NCBI GenBank assembly: GCA_026014665.1 | Contig: JAOZHX010000022.1 | Span: 62,001-126,000, forward strand | Reading direction: 5' to 3' | Origin: Candidatus Bathyarchaeota archaeon | GTDB lineage: Archaea > Thermoproteota > Bathyarchaeia > Bathyarchaeales > Bathycorpusculaceae | Length of the DNA: 64,000 nucleotides | In this document: piece after piece, positions 17,675-26,757 of the stretch | How positions within the stretch are numbered: position 1 is the first letter of the stretch | Layout of the letters: every line of letters begins with the position of its first letter | Notes under the pieces: model-generated | The model's input: the letters and a program-made list of their open reading frames with translations, nothing else | Database searches by the model: none | What the model was told of the DNA's origin: nothing | Made by a program: the position numbers and the translations under genes

Positions 17675-18301
17675 ATGGATTGTGTGAAGAGTTTAGGTCA
17701 GGGTTTCTTAGTTGCCACTGGCTTAGTTTGGATTTTCAACATAGCCGAGCTTATCCGAGACGGCGACGCTTGGCTGGGTTTCCTCTACCTGTTGATTTTG
17801 CTTCTTCCAGCAACCAGCATAACCATACTCAAACTAAATACCAGATGCACCTCACATGAAGGCGGAAGAAAATGGCGCAATCTGCTGTTTGCTTTTCAAG
17901 GTGTCGCTTTAGGCTTTTGGCTCTTTGACATCCTCACAACAGTCTACGCCATAAACGTAACAGGGTTAGCTATAGAGTTAAACCCATTGGGGTGGCCGCT
18001 CGGCATCTTGGGTGCCTTAGCCTTTTATTTTCCGACGGTGGGTTTTGCATATGTTTTGCTTTTCAAGTTTAAGGAGAAATTTTCCTTTTATGCAGCAGTC
18101 CCTTTGACTTTGGTGACTTTGGGCATGGGCACAATGAATTTGGTTGCAGGAGCACAAAATTTTCAAGTGTTCGTCATGACCGCTTCACTAGCGACGGAGG
18201 CGCGTTACGGGCTTCTCTCGCTGATTTTGGCACTTAATTTTTTGGTGCCTTTGGTTTTGAGACGTGAAATCCTGCAAAACAAAATTACCTTTAGCAGTTG
18301 A
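17675..18301 (+). CDS. multi-pass membrane protein of unknown function
   Basis: About 208 residues with five or six membrane helices (for example FLVATGLVWIFNIAELI, GFLYLLILLLPATSITIL, LLSLILALNFLVPLVL) joined by short loops. The ATG at 17675 follows a strong GGAGGAG ribosome site at 17661-17667, so an upstream TTG frame is not used. A conserved-looking acidic pair occurs in FDILTTVYAINVTGLAIELNP. No family was recognised and the neighbours give no clue. Confidence 0.72.
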   Translation: MDCVKSLGQGFLVATGLVWIFNIAELIRDGDAWLGFLYLLILLLPATSITILKLNTRCTSHEGGRKWRNLLFAFQGVALGFWLFDILTTVYAINVTGLAIELNPLGWPLGILGALAFYFPTVGFAYVLLFKFKEKFSFYAAVPLTLVTLGMGTMNLVAGAQNFQVFVMTASLATEARYGLLSLILALNFLVPLVLRREILQNKITFSS

Positions 18302-18370
18302 TAAAAATTTTTCTTTTTAAGTTTCGACTTGAGGGTGTGCTGATTCAGCTTGCCTGCAGCCTGAACATAA

Positions 18371-18481
18371 ACAAAATTTTATCTGGTTATTGCTGCATAC
18401 GCTTTTGTATTCGGCTTTATAATAGGGGGAATTGAAAAAATCGCAACAGTGCCAAGCATAGAGAACCAGAATCCGCCATAA
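18371..18481 (+). pseudogene. possible remnant of a small membrane protein
   Basis: After a stop codon, this frame encodes about 36 residues with one membrane-like segment (VIAAYAFVFGFIIGG) and a polar tail (IEKIATVPSIENQNPP). No ATG, GTG or TTG lies near its left end. It could be the surviving end of a gene or a chance open frame. It abuts the end of the opposing glycosyltransferase gene. Confidence 0.18.
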
Positions 18482-18485
18482 TTAA

Positions 18486-19748
18486 TCAGAAGACGCTTTT
18501 TGAATTCTCGGTTTTTTTAAGCAAATTAACAACCAGCCTCCAAGCAAAAATTTGCCAAACCACCACAACTACAAACTTCCCCAAAAGCCTCCAGAACCGA
18601 ATTGACTCATCCAACACCGCCAACTCCTGCATTATTGAGGGTGAAACCAAAAAGAAAAGTTGCGGAAATGCTGTGTTTAAGAACATGAAAACAAGCGGAA
18701 TTACCCAAAGAAAGTGGAAGTTGCGGAAATTAATCGGTTTAGCTCCCAAAGTCAAAAGAGCTAAAACAATCATCAAATTAATGTTGGGCTCAGACAGCCA
18801 ACTGCGTGTAAGGAAGAAAATGAGCAACAGAACAATCCCACCGCCAACCAGTTCACCCATCGTTTTTGGCGATTTCCGATAAACAAGCCAGTAGCCTAAA
18901 AGCAGAGCAGGAACCCAAAGGTAACCTAAAAATTCGACTCCGACAGGAAAAACAGCTGTGTTTTGGATAAGCTCCACAGCGCTAAAAAGCGTCATGCCTC
19001 CCGCCATCCTGAAATAAGAAGTCACTTGCAGTGGAGATGAAGGAGCCATCCAGCCTAGCAAGTAGAAGGGCAGGAAAAACAAGCCAGCTACCATTAACGC
19101 GGCAATTAAAACATAGGACACGATTTTTTTCCACTTTCCGGCTGTAGAAAAAAGAAGCGGCAAACCCGCCAGCGGAAAAGAAATCGGTTTTAAAACAAAG
19201 CTCAAAAAAAGCAGCAAACCGCTCCTGTTAACCATCCCCAAACTCAAAAAATAAAGCGCCACAACACACAAAAGAGCAATCAAAGTGTCAAATTGCCCCC
19301 AAGCCGCAGTTGTCAGCAGCGTAAAAGGGTTGAATAAGAGAAAAAGCCAAGCGAACCTTACCGTTTTTGGCGGTGCATCAAGTCGTTGCATAATGGTTTT
19401 GGTGACGTAAGCTAAGGCTACGTTGCTGATTATCACTGGAACTTTGGTTGCGAAATTGTAGAGGAATAGATTGGGCACGATGTTGTAGGTTAAACGGTAG
19501 ATCAACCCTAAAAGAAGCGGCCAAAGCGGAGGGTACCCAATGATTGGGTTTATACCCATCAAGAGAGGATTTGGAAAGACTGTTATTAGGTGCGGTTGAT
19601 AGGGGTTAAGCCCGATGCTTACCAAGTAACCCGTATCGAGGAAAGAGCGTTGGTCATAGTAGTGGCCTAAAAAAAAGGCTAGCGGCAACTGTATTGCTAC
19701 GCTTAAGCTTACAACTAAGAATTCCTTGTTAACATGTACCTTAAGCAT
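18486..19748 (-). CDS. polytopic membrane glycosyltransferase (GT-C type)
   Basis: A 420-residue protein with about ten membrane helices. The first extracytoplasmic loop (YYDQRSFLDTGYLVSIGLNP then YPPLWPLLLGLIY) has the acidic residue arrangement of dolichol-phosphate-dependent GT-C mannosyltransferases, and AWGQFDTLIALL in the middle is typical of the archaeal group related to PIG-M and GT87. It probably adds a sugar to an envelope glycan or lipid. It ends only four bases past the putative remnant on the other strand. Confidence 0.75.
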   Translation of the reverse strand: MLKVHVNKEFLVVSLSVAIQLPLAFFLGHYYDQRSFLDTGYLVSIGLNPYQPHLITVFPNPLLMGINPIIGYPPLWPLLLGLIYRLTYNIVPNLFLYNFATKVPVIISNVALAYVTKTIMQRLDAPPKTVRFAWLFLLFNPFTLLTTAAWGQFDTLIALLCVVALYFLSLGMVNRSGLLLFLSFVLKPISFPLAGLPLLFSTAGKWKKIVSYVLIAALMVAGLFFLPFYLLGWMAPSSPLQVTSYFRMAGGMTLFSAVELIQNTAVFPVGVEFLGYLWVPALLLGYWLVYRKSPKTMGELVGGGIVLLLIFFLTRSWLSEPNINLMIVLALLTLGAKPINFRNFHFLWVIPLVFMFLNTAFPQLFFLVSPSIMQELAVLDESIRFWRLLGKFVVVVVWQIFAWRLVVNLLKKTENSKSVF

Positions 19749-19794
19749 GCCGTAGCTAACCTATAGAAAAAAGAAGTTGAGGAACTAAAAAAGG

Positions 19795-20976
19795 TTAAGA
19801 AAGCATGGAGCGTGGGTGGAATCGTTTTGTCCTCGCAAACTTAGATAATAATGCTGCTACAACACCTACAACCAACAGCAAAGGTACAGCAATCATCGGC
19901 AATTCAGGAACCCAGTTGGTTCCAGTCCACGCCAAAATCTTTCCACTTTGCCCCACTGCCCACGCTTGAGTACTGGTCTCAACACCATGCACCATAGAGA
20001 CGCTTCTTAGGTTAGCACCTGATTCGACGTTGGCTTGTCCTGCCCATTCATTTCCGTCCCAGTAGAGGACGTTTCCCTTTGAGCCGACTGCCCACGCGGA
20101 AGTCGGTGTGTTCATGCTTATGGAGTAAATCGTGGCGTTAATTATGTCGGTGGGTCCTCCAGCTGTCGTGTTGGTTGCGCCGCCATAGTTAATTCTGTTT
20201 TGTACAGTCCACGTCGTTCCGTTTAGGGTCAGGATAATGCCGTTGGTGTCAGTTCCGCCTCCTGCCCATCCGCTGGTGGCATTAATCATTTCAATAGCAT
20301 AGAGAGGTGCGAAGGTAGGGCTTGTCATGGCGCTCCACTTTGTTCCATCCCACATAACGATGGTGCCTCCGTCGCCGACTGCCCAAGCGTTTGCGGAATT
20401 ATGAGCCATACTGACGCTGCGTAAGTTGTTTGGGGCGATGTTTTGGAAGCCGAACCATGCTTCTCCATTCCACCCTAATGCAAGTCCGTTAGCGCCGACT
20501 GCCCAACCGACTGTGTCAGTGCTGTCAACAGTGACTGAGTAGAGGGTGGCGTTTACTGTGTCGGTTGCTGAGGCGTTGTTGCCGAAGCTGATGTGGTTCC
20601 AGATGGTCCATGTACCGTTATAACGTAGTATGATGCCGTTATTGCCGTTGCCGCCGACAGCCCAGCCATCGGTTGCGTTGGTAAAGACAGTGGAATAGAG
20701 GTTCATAGTTGTTGGGCTATTCACCGTTGTCCATGCGTTGCCGTTCCAGTGTATGATTGTTCCGCCGTCGCCGACTGCCCAAGCATCCAGTTTGGTGAGG
20801 TCCCCGCTGGGGGTGGTGGTTAAGTTGTTGACGATGGCGACTCCGTTGAGGTTGACGGTGGTGGGACTGGTTACGCCTGTGAGGTTGCTGTTTTGTGCTC
20901 TGGCTAATGCTGCTGTGAAAATGAATGCAAAGCCTAATAGCGTTAAAAGTAAGATTGTCTTAATTGAAAATTTCAT
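19795..20976 (-). CDS. secreted YCF48/BNR-like beta-propeller with C-terminal anchor
   Basis: A 393-residue exported protein: a signal peptide (residues 1-27), then six or more repeats with the core WAVGDGGTIIHWNG, WAVGGNGNNGIILRYNG, WAVGANGLALGWNG, WAVGSKGNVLYWDGNEW. These are the blades of a YCF48/BNR-type propeller. The C-terminus is PELPMIAVPLLLVVGVV then KFARTKR, which resembles an archaeosortase-type PEF-CTERM sorting tail (short Pro motif, membrane helix, basic end). Surface display is likely; the ligand is unknown. Confidence 0.8.
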   Translation of the reverse strand: MKFSIKTILLLTLLGFAFIFTAALARAQNSNLTGVTSPTTVNLNGVAIVNNLTTTPSGDLTKLDAWAVGDGGTIIHWNGNAWTTVNSPTTMNLYSTVFTNATDGWAVGGNGNNGIILRYNGTWTIWNHISFGNNASATDTVNATLYSVTVDSTDTVGWAVGANGLALGWNGEAWFGFQNIAPNNLRSVSMAHNSANAWAVGDGGTIVMWDGTKWSAMTSPTFAPLYAIEMINATSGWAGGGTDTNGIILTLNGTTWTVQNRINYGGATNTTAGGPTDIINATIYSISMNTPTSAWAVGSKGNVLYWDGNEWAGQANVESGANLRSVSMVHGVETSTQAWAVGQSGKILAWTGTNWVPELPMIAVPLLLVVGVVAALLSKFARTKRFHPRSMLS

Positions 20977-21223
20977 TATGTTTTTTCACCTGCCTAAAAG
21001 TTCATTTTTAAGGATTCTTTTTGCAGCTAATATGTGTTTGTGACTGTATAGCATGGACATCGCCAATGCGCTGCTTTGGAATTGTTGCATAGCTATGTAA
21101 AAACAAATGTCAATCAGAAAGAATTTTTTTGGTTAATCAGGAAAAGCTAATGCTCAAGGTTAAAGATGTTTAGTCCACGTAAAAAAATGTAGGTAAACTA
21201 GATAAACATGATATTTTTTAGGG

Positions 21224-21667
21224 TTAGCGTTGGTATAGGCCTATCAATTCACCCTTAGCTAGGATATGCCCCTGCATGGCAGCCTCAAGTTCTTCGGCGG
21301 TGGTGTTAACATCTAAGTTCAGTTCAGTATCGAGGGCATACACTTTGAAAATATATCTGTGTGGTTTGCCTCTTGGGGGACAAGGTGGATGATAACCGTG
21401 CTCTTCGGCGGTGTTTAATCCTTCGGTTCCAGGAACTGAGTGTTCTGAGATTTTGTTTTTTGAGGGTGGAATGTTCCAGGTGACCCAGTGGTTGAATGTG
21501 CCCTCTACTGCGTCTGGGTCAACCATTATTATTGCTAGAGTTTTTGTGTCCTGAGGTATGTCTTCGATGCTTAGGGGTGGATTGATTCCTTGTCCTGTGC
21601 ACGTGTATTTTTCGGGAATACGTTTGTTGTGTTCAAAGGCAGAGCTTGTGATAGTTAATTGTTGCAT
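21224..21667 (-). CDS. PEBP family protein (YbhB/YbcL-like)
   Basis: A 147-residue phosphatidylethanolamine-binding-protein homologue. The signatures are IPEKYTCTGQGINPPLSIEDIP, IIMVDPDAVEGTFNHWVTWNIP (anion pocket) and GYHPPCPPRGKPHRYIFKVYAL. Length equals that of bacterial and archaeal members, whose cellular role is unsettled (kinase inhibition or ligand binding has been suggested). It stands alone. Confidence 0.95.
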   Translation of the reverse strand: MQQLTITSSAFEHNKRIPEKYTCTGQGINPPLSIEDIPQDTKTLAIIMVDPDAVEGTFNHWVTWNIPPSKNKISEHSVPGTEGLNTAEEHGYHPPCPPRGKPHRYIFKVYALDTELNLDVNTTAEELEAAMQGHILAKGELIGLYQR

Positions 21668-21810
21668 TAAAATTCCTCCATGATAGAGGATTTAATTGTT
21701 AAATAAAAAGTTGCTGAAATGAGGGTGATTGGTTGGTGCCTGATGTTGCTTGATACCGCTGTCTATGTACTTGAATATTTGGTGCTGTCTTAGAACTTTG
21801 GGGTTGACTG

Positions 21811-22437
21811 CTATGTGGGCGGTGCCGAAATCATGATATGAACGTGTGTTTCTTTTTGGGTTCTTAGAGGGATTTTTATGATGAATTTTGCGCCGTTGCC
21901 TTGTTGGCTTTCAAAGCTGACGGTTCCGCCCTGAACTTCTATTAGGCGTTTGACTACTGCTAAGCCTAAGCCTTGCCTTTTGGCTTTTGCAGTAAATAGA
22001 GGCGTGAAGAGTTTTTCTTTGACTTCTTCTGGAATGCCCGCCCCGGTGTCTTCGACTGAGATTTCAGCCGTATCAGTGGTGTAGGATGCTCTTACCGTTA
22101 GTTTTCCACAGTTTGGCATTGCTTGTATCGCATTCTGGATAAGATTTGTCAGCGACCGTTTTAGCATCATAGGATCTGCAAAAAATATTGGAACCCCTTC
22201 GGCAACATTAATCTTGATTTGGAGGTTAGGAGAGACTGGAACCATGCAAAGGGTGTCAGCGATGATTTGCTCAACGTTCGCGGTTTCTTCGAGGGGTTTT
22301 ATGGGTCTAGCGAAGTCTTAGGGGTCTGATACAATCTTGTTGATGTAGTAGAGTGCTTCTTAGATTGCCCGTAGGTTCTCGTACAGGTTTGTTTTTGTTT
22401 GGCCTTCAGGCAATGAGCTTGCTTTTTAAATATCCAT
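21811..22437 (-). pseudogene. degraded histidine kinase (HATPase end)
   Basis: The 3' part (21811-22245) reads as a complete HATPase_c domain: N box LIQNAIQAMPN, VEDTGAGIPEE and RQGLGLAVVKRLIE. Upstream, the same frame continues to match the dimerisation domain of the kinase at 343-1833 (YYINKIVSDP, DFARPIKPLEE) but is interrupted by three TAA codons (22318-22320, 22360-22362, 22426-22428). The H-box and sensor domains are missing. Two stops fall where Gln or similar codons are expected. It is a decaying paralogue lying divergent to the CheB-CheR gene; a separately translated ATPase fragment from 22245 is less likely. Confidence 0.8.
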
Positions 22438-22528
22438 TATTTTATAGGTACAGTGCGGTGCGAAGCGTTTAATGTTAAAAATTAGATTCAAGTTTTACTT
22501 TGTTGAATAAAAGACTGAGGAATAGGGC

Positions 22529-24034
22529 ATGAGTAAAAGAGCAAAAGGAGAAAAAGAGGCAAAAACAGAAACGTCAATAGCCGATATTGAGGTTAAAGTA
22601 AAAGAAGCAACTAAATCGACCAGTTTTCCAATTGTTGGCATAGGCGTCTCTGCTGGCAGTTTGATAGCCCTAAAAACTTTGCTTGAGAATCTACCTATGG
22701 ATACAGGCTTAGCGTTCGTAATTATTCACCATTTAGCTCCAGGCCAAGTAAGCATGCTAACCGAAATTCTTTCACGCTCAACCCAAATGCCCATCCACAA
22801 AGTCAAAGACGGCGTAATAGTTGAACCAAACAACGTCTATGTTATTCCCCCAGACAGCAGCATGACCATAATCAACGACACGCTAAAGCTTCATCCAAGA
22901 GGACATGAACTAAAACCCATAGATGCCTTCCTAACTTCACTAGCAGTAGAGCGAAAAGTCCAAGCTATCGGCATAATACTCTCGGGAACAGGTGCGGACG
23001 GCACCGAAGGGTTAAAATCCATTAAAGCTGAAGGTGGCATAACATTTGTCCAAGACCCCGAAACAGCCCAGTACCCTGGCATGCCCAACAGCGCCATAGT
23101 TGTGGATTCAGCGTACTTTATTTTGCCTCCAGACAAATTAGGCAGGGAACTCGTCCGCGTTGCAAGACATCCTCAAATAATCAGGGAGCTTAAAGCCGCC
23201 GAAGAACCAAAAATAGCAACTAGAAAAGAAAACATAAAAACAATATTCACTCTTTTAAAAGCAACATTTGGCGTAGATTTCTCGCACTACAAGGCATCTA
23301 CAACCAACCGCCGTATCAGCCGCCGCATGGTAATCAACCAAATTGACGATTTTAAGCATTACACCGATTTTCTGCGGGCGAACCCGCGCGAACTTCAAGC
23401 ACTATTTGATGATATGCTGATTGGTGTAACCAGCTTTTTCAGGGAACCACCCACGTTTGAAATTCTTAAAGAAAGAGTATACCCTGAATTGATTAAAACA
23501 AGAACCCCTGAAGCACCAATACGCATCTGGGTTCCTGGCTGCTCAACAGGAGAAGAGGTATACTCTATCGCCATAACAATACAAGAGTTCTTAGAAGAAC
23601 GTAACAGACTTGATCAAACAGTCCAAATCTTCGGAACAGATGTTAATGAAAGGAACATTGAAAGAGCTCGTCAAGGGATATACGCCAGAAACATAGAGAC
23701 TTACGTTTCGGAGAGGCGCTTAAGAAAATACTTCACAGTTAACGGCAACTACCAAATATCCAAATCTATTCGTGATATATGTGTTTTTGCAAAACAGGAC
23801 ATAACGAAAGACCCCCCATTGTCCAATCTAGATGTGATTTGCTTTCGAAACGTGCTAATATACTTTGATTCGACATTGCAGGAAAAGATAATTCCTATCT
23901 TGCATTACACCCTAAAATCAAATGGCTTTCTAATACTGGGCGAATCTGAAAGTGTAGGAAAATTCACTGATTTATTCAGCCCCATAGAAAAGAAAGGAGT
24001 AATCTTCGTCAAGAAACGTAAGTCTTTCCCGTAA
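22529..24034 (+). CDS. CheB-CheR fusion: methylesterase and methyltransferase
   Basis: A 501-residue two-domain protein. Residues 33-215 are a CheB-type methylesterase without a receiver domain, with the likely triad S41 (GVSAGS), H68 (IIHHL) and D157 (GTGADGTEG). Residues 230-500 are a CheR methyltransferase, with the DDMLIGVTSFFREP loop, SAM site VPGCSTGEEVYSIA, FGTDVNERNIERARQG and FRNVLIYFD. Longer relatives carry PAS and kinase domains after CheR; here the protein ends after CheR. No chemoreceptor, CheA or CheW gene is present, so the role is probably in signalling other than chemotaxis. Confidence 0.92.
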   Translation: MSKRAKGEKEAKTETSIADIEVKVKEATKSTSFPIVGIGVSAGSLIALKTLLENLPMDTGLAFVIIHHLAPGQVSMLTEILSRSTQMPIHKVKDGVIVEPNNVYVIPPDSSMTIINDTLKLHPRGHELKPIDAFLTSLAVERKVQAIGIILSGTGADGTEGLKSIKAEGGITFVQDPETAQYPGMPNSAIVVDSAYFILPPDKLGRELVRVARHPQIIRELKAAEEPKIATRKENIKTIFTLLKATFGVDFSHYKASTTNRRISRRMVINQIDDFKHYTDFLRANPRELQALFDDMLIGVTSFFREPPTFEILKERVYPELIKTRTPEAPIRIWVPGCSTGEEVYSIAITIQEFLEERNRLDQTVQIFGTDVNERNIERARQGIYARNIETYVSERRLRKYFTVNGNYQISKSIRDICVFAKQDITKDPPLSNLDVICFRNVLIYFDSTLQEKIIPILHYTLKSNGFLILGESESVGKFTDLFSPIEKKGVIFVKKRKSFP

Positions 24035-24716
24035 CATTTGATTTTGAAACCTTCAAGCAACAGGCGCCCAAACGATTACCCCGTTTTTACGGCTTTAAAT
24101 AAAAAGAAGACAAGCGTTTGAAAACAAAACCATCATAATCTATCAAAAATTTTGATTTTAAAAGTTTATTACGGTTAATTATGAAATTAGTAGACTCATA
24201 TCTGTACACATTGCGCCTAGGCATTTAAGGTGCTTGTGAAGAAATAAGACGTTGTAGCATGCTGCCACATGCACACAGCTTCATTTTCAACATGGAGTCA
24301 TGTTGGATGTGTGGTGTGGTTTGCTTTGTGCAACACCGTAACGGGCTTTGGAACGGATTGCAAACCTAAAAAGCAAACGCCCCAACAAACCACCATGTGC
24401 CAACCATAAAACCGCCACACCCACATAAAGGTGGGACAAAATTCAGTGCCTCCTCCATCATTGTTGGATTTATTGCCAAAGATTTTTCACCATAAAAAAA
24501 TCGAACAGCAACAATAATCCATCATTAAAACGAGGACTAAGCCATTGAATCTTCATATTCTGAATGTACGAAAAGTTCTTAAGCAATTGGGCATTCTCAT
24601 AAACGGCAATAACGGCGTAATCAACTGCCAATTAAGGTAACGACTGGCTTCCAAACGATGCTGGTCTGACCAACAAAAAAAAGGTTAAAATATCCCGATG
24701 AAGAGGTGAAAAGGAT
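24035..24716. other. intergenic region with repeat copy B
   Basis: A 680-base gap between CheBR and the P1 gene. It contains the palindromic repeat copy B (24259-24429). The rest (24035-24258 and 24430-24695) is AT-rich and shows no convincing gene or RNA. A GAGGTGA ribosome site (24703-24709) precedes P1. Confidence 0.55.
24259..24429 (+). repeat. dispersed palindromic repeat, copy B
   Basis: Same orientation as copy A and about 80% identical by eye. The outer arm TGCCACATG, the hairpin CAACATGG…TCATGTTG (one base change leaving a G-T pair), the GTTTGCTT…AAGCAAAC stem region and the tail ACCATAAAACCGCCAC are all kept. The peptide that copies A and C could encode is broken here by a stop and a frameshift, which argues that the element acts as DNA or RNA and not as a gene. 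Confidence 0.85.
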
Positions 24717-25043
24717 ATGGAAAACATATACGCAGCAATGCTCCTTCACAAGGCAGGAAAAGAAATCAACGAAGATTCCCTAACAAACGTTCTCAAAGCA
24801 GCAGGAATCGAAGTTGACCAAGTCCAAGTTAAAGCCCTCGTAGCTTCACTGAGCGAAGTAAACATCGACGAAGCCATCAAAGCGGCACCAACCATGATGG
24901 GAGCCGCCCCAGTCGCAGCCCCAGCGGCAAGCACAGAAGCAAAACCAGCAGCGGCACCAGCTGAAGACAAGAAGAAGAAAGCTGAAGAAGAAAAAGCCAA
25001 AGAAGAAGCAGCACTAGAAGGATTAGGCGCCCTATTCGGGTAA
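24717..25043 (+). CDS. rpl12: ribosomal protein P1 (archaeal L12)
   Basis: A 108-residue acidic stalk protein: N-terminal helical dimerisation domain ([20 protein letters not shown] through [10 protein letters not shown]), an Ala/Pro-rich hinge, a Lys/Glu-rich charged stretch and the conserved end [13 protein letters not shown] that recruits elongation factors. It binds P0 on the large subunit. In many archaea the gene lies in an L1-P0-P1 operon; here it stands alone behind a 680-base gap. It has a GAGGTGA ribosome site. Confidence 0.97.
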   Translation: MENIYAAMLLHKAGKEINEDSLTNVLKAAGIEVDQVQVKALVASLSEVNIDEAIKAAPTMMGAAPVAAPAASTEAKPAAAPAEDKKKKAEEEKAKEEAALEGLGALFG

Positions 25044-25185
25044 ATAAGCCGTCAACGGGCGATTTTCTGCCCACATAAATACTTTTTATTTAAATGAAAC
25101 CCCTTGATTCTGAACATTACATTCCAAGTAGTTTAAGGAAAAAATAATAGAAAGTCTTGCAATATGGGATAGAGGAGGTTGAAAA

Positions 25186-25512
25186 TTGAGCAAGTTGATT
25201 TTTCGAACTCCTGCTGGTGCAGTCTCTATTCCCGCTGGTACTTCAAAACAGTTAGGTGTTGTCGATGTCAGTGCATACTCAAGGATTCGGATTTTTGCAA
25301 ATGAACGTCCTGGACCAAGCAACGTAAACATACGCATAACCTTGACGGAAGGTGCGGAACTGGTTTCTCAATTAGATACTTTGGTGCTTTCGCCAAAATC
25401 TTCGGTTACAAGGATGTATGAGGTTCCCGGTGCAACTTTGACTATATTCGCTGATGCCTTACCGGGTACAGGAAACGATGGCGTAGATTTTCTAGTCTAT
25501 GCATCGCCGTAG
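25186..25512 (+). CDS. small beta-rich protein of unknown function
   Basis: A 108-residue protein starting with TTG behind a strong GAGGAGG ribosome site. It has no signal peptide or membrane helix. Alternating hydrophobic strands (LIFRTPAGAVSIPAGTS, SRIRIFANERPGPSNVNIRI, VTRMYEVPGATLTIFADALP) suggest a beta-sandwich. No catalytic motif is apparent and I do not recognise the family. It follows the P1 gene by 142 bases. Confidence 0.7.
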   Translation: MSKLIFRTPAGAVSIPAGTSKQLGVVDVSAYSRIRIFANERPGPSNVNIRITLTEGAELVSQLDTLVLSPKSSVTRMYEVPGATLTIFADALPGTGNDGVDFLVYASP

Positions 25513-25569
25513 AATTCTAGTTAACGATCACTTGGCGAGGAATAAATACCGCCTTTTTTTAAAATATCT

Positions 25570-26715
25570 TCATTGAAGAGGAACATTGTTGTTCGGATGC
25601 ATTTCCGGTTGCGAGATGGGCATTGTGGTTGAAGGTTTGTTTTTTGTGGTGATGAATTTCCAGGCCACAATGGGTATCCAACCGCAGATTATGCAGACGG
25701 TGGCTGGGAACCCGCCTATTTCAAAGAAGGATGTTATTTCTGGCAAAAATGCTTCCCAAATGCCAAACGCTAAAGCCATCGTGACTGCGGAAATAACGCC
25801 TGTTTTTCTTCCGAATTTATTGTAAGTTTGAACAGCCAAGATTCCAGCGAAGAAAAAGTCACCTAGACCAAGTCCCCTAAATCCTATACCGCCTGATTGG
25901 GCGTAAACAATGGGGATGTTCGGTAAATAAATCAAAACTGGCAGACCTAACCCAGTAAAAGTCTGCGCTGCTGTCACCATCGGACCAGTGAAGACCAAGA
26001 AGACGTCCATGAAAGTTAGCATGACAGCAAAAATGCCCACCGTCTTCCAACTGAAGAGCGATGAAAGGTACAAGATTATGAGTATTGCGAACGTAAAACC
26101 GAAAATATCCATTAAAATTGGAAACCAGACACTTACTGCTCCTCCATACATGACGTTGAAAAACACGAAGAGAAGCACAAACATTGCGGGTGGTTGAGCC
26201 GCAAGATACCAACGCGCTTTCGAAATAATTTTTCTCTTTTCATAGGCTACAATCGTAAAGCAAAGTACTGACAACGCAAAGAAAGCTATTGCCCTAAAGA
26301 GCGAGTAGCCATCACTTAAGGGACCCGATAGACTTACTACTGCAACAATTAAACTAGCTGTTCCAAATCCCGTGGATAGCAACTGAGCACGCTTTCTGGT
26401 TAAGTCTGAAAATATGTGCGAGAAAGTAAACAAGAGCATAGTGTAGGACGCAAGAAAAACTACCATCAAAATGTTGGGGACAACATCTAATGGACTAAAC
26501 ATCGAAGTATAAGCAATAACCGAAATTACAATCGCTATAAAAACGATGAGAAGAATTACATCACGAGTTCTAAATTCTCTCTGCTCGACCGATGCAACCA
26601 ATCTTCCCTCTGCACGTTTGTTTAGAAATATGGCGACCAGTACAACAACCAACAACGCGGTCGGCATGGCAAGGTCAAGCGTCGGCATAGACTGCACAAT
26701 ATCCAATTGAAGCAT
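25570..26715 (-). CDS. presenilin/signal peptide peptidase-type aspartyl protease
   Basis: A 381-residue protein with nine or more membrane helices. The two catalytic aspartates of the GxGD family are in place: D237 in TFMDVFLVF (equivalent to YD in helix 6) and D286 in RGLGLGDFFFAGIL (the GLGD motif of helix 7). FPATVCI near the end stands where presenilins have PAL. Such enzymes cut membrane helices inside the bilayer. It lies downstream of the SPOUT methyltransferase gene on the same strand (42-base gap), without an obvious functional link. Confidence 0.85.
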   Translation of the reverse strand: MLQLDIVQSMPTLDLAMPTALLVVVLVAIFLNKRAEGRLVASVEQREFRTRDVILLIVFIAIVISVIAYTSMFSPLDVVPNILMVVFLASYTMLLFTFSHIFSDLTRKRAQLLSTGFGTASLIVAVVSLSGPLSDGYSLFRAIAFFALSVLCFTIVAYEKRKIISKARWYLAAQPPAMFVLLFVFFNVMYGGAVSVWFPILMDIFGFTFAILIILYLSSLFSWKTVGIFAVMLTFMDVFLVFTGPMVTAAQTFTGLGLPVLIYLPNIPIVYAQSGGIGFRGLGLGDFFFAGILAVQTYNKFGRKTGVISAVTMALAFGIWEAFLPEITSFFEIGGFPATVCIICGWIPIVAWKFITTKNKPSTTMPISQPEMHPNNNVPLQ

Positions 26716-26757
26716 TTATTCCTTTACTAAAAGGATAACCCAAATGGGAAGAGAAAT

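Noticed and set aside
2503-22428. In-frame TAA codons in two genes as evidence for stop-codon recoding
   Set aside because: Both genes are also truncated, the positions differ, and all other genes end at TAA normally. Decay is the simpler explanation.
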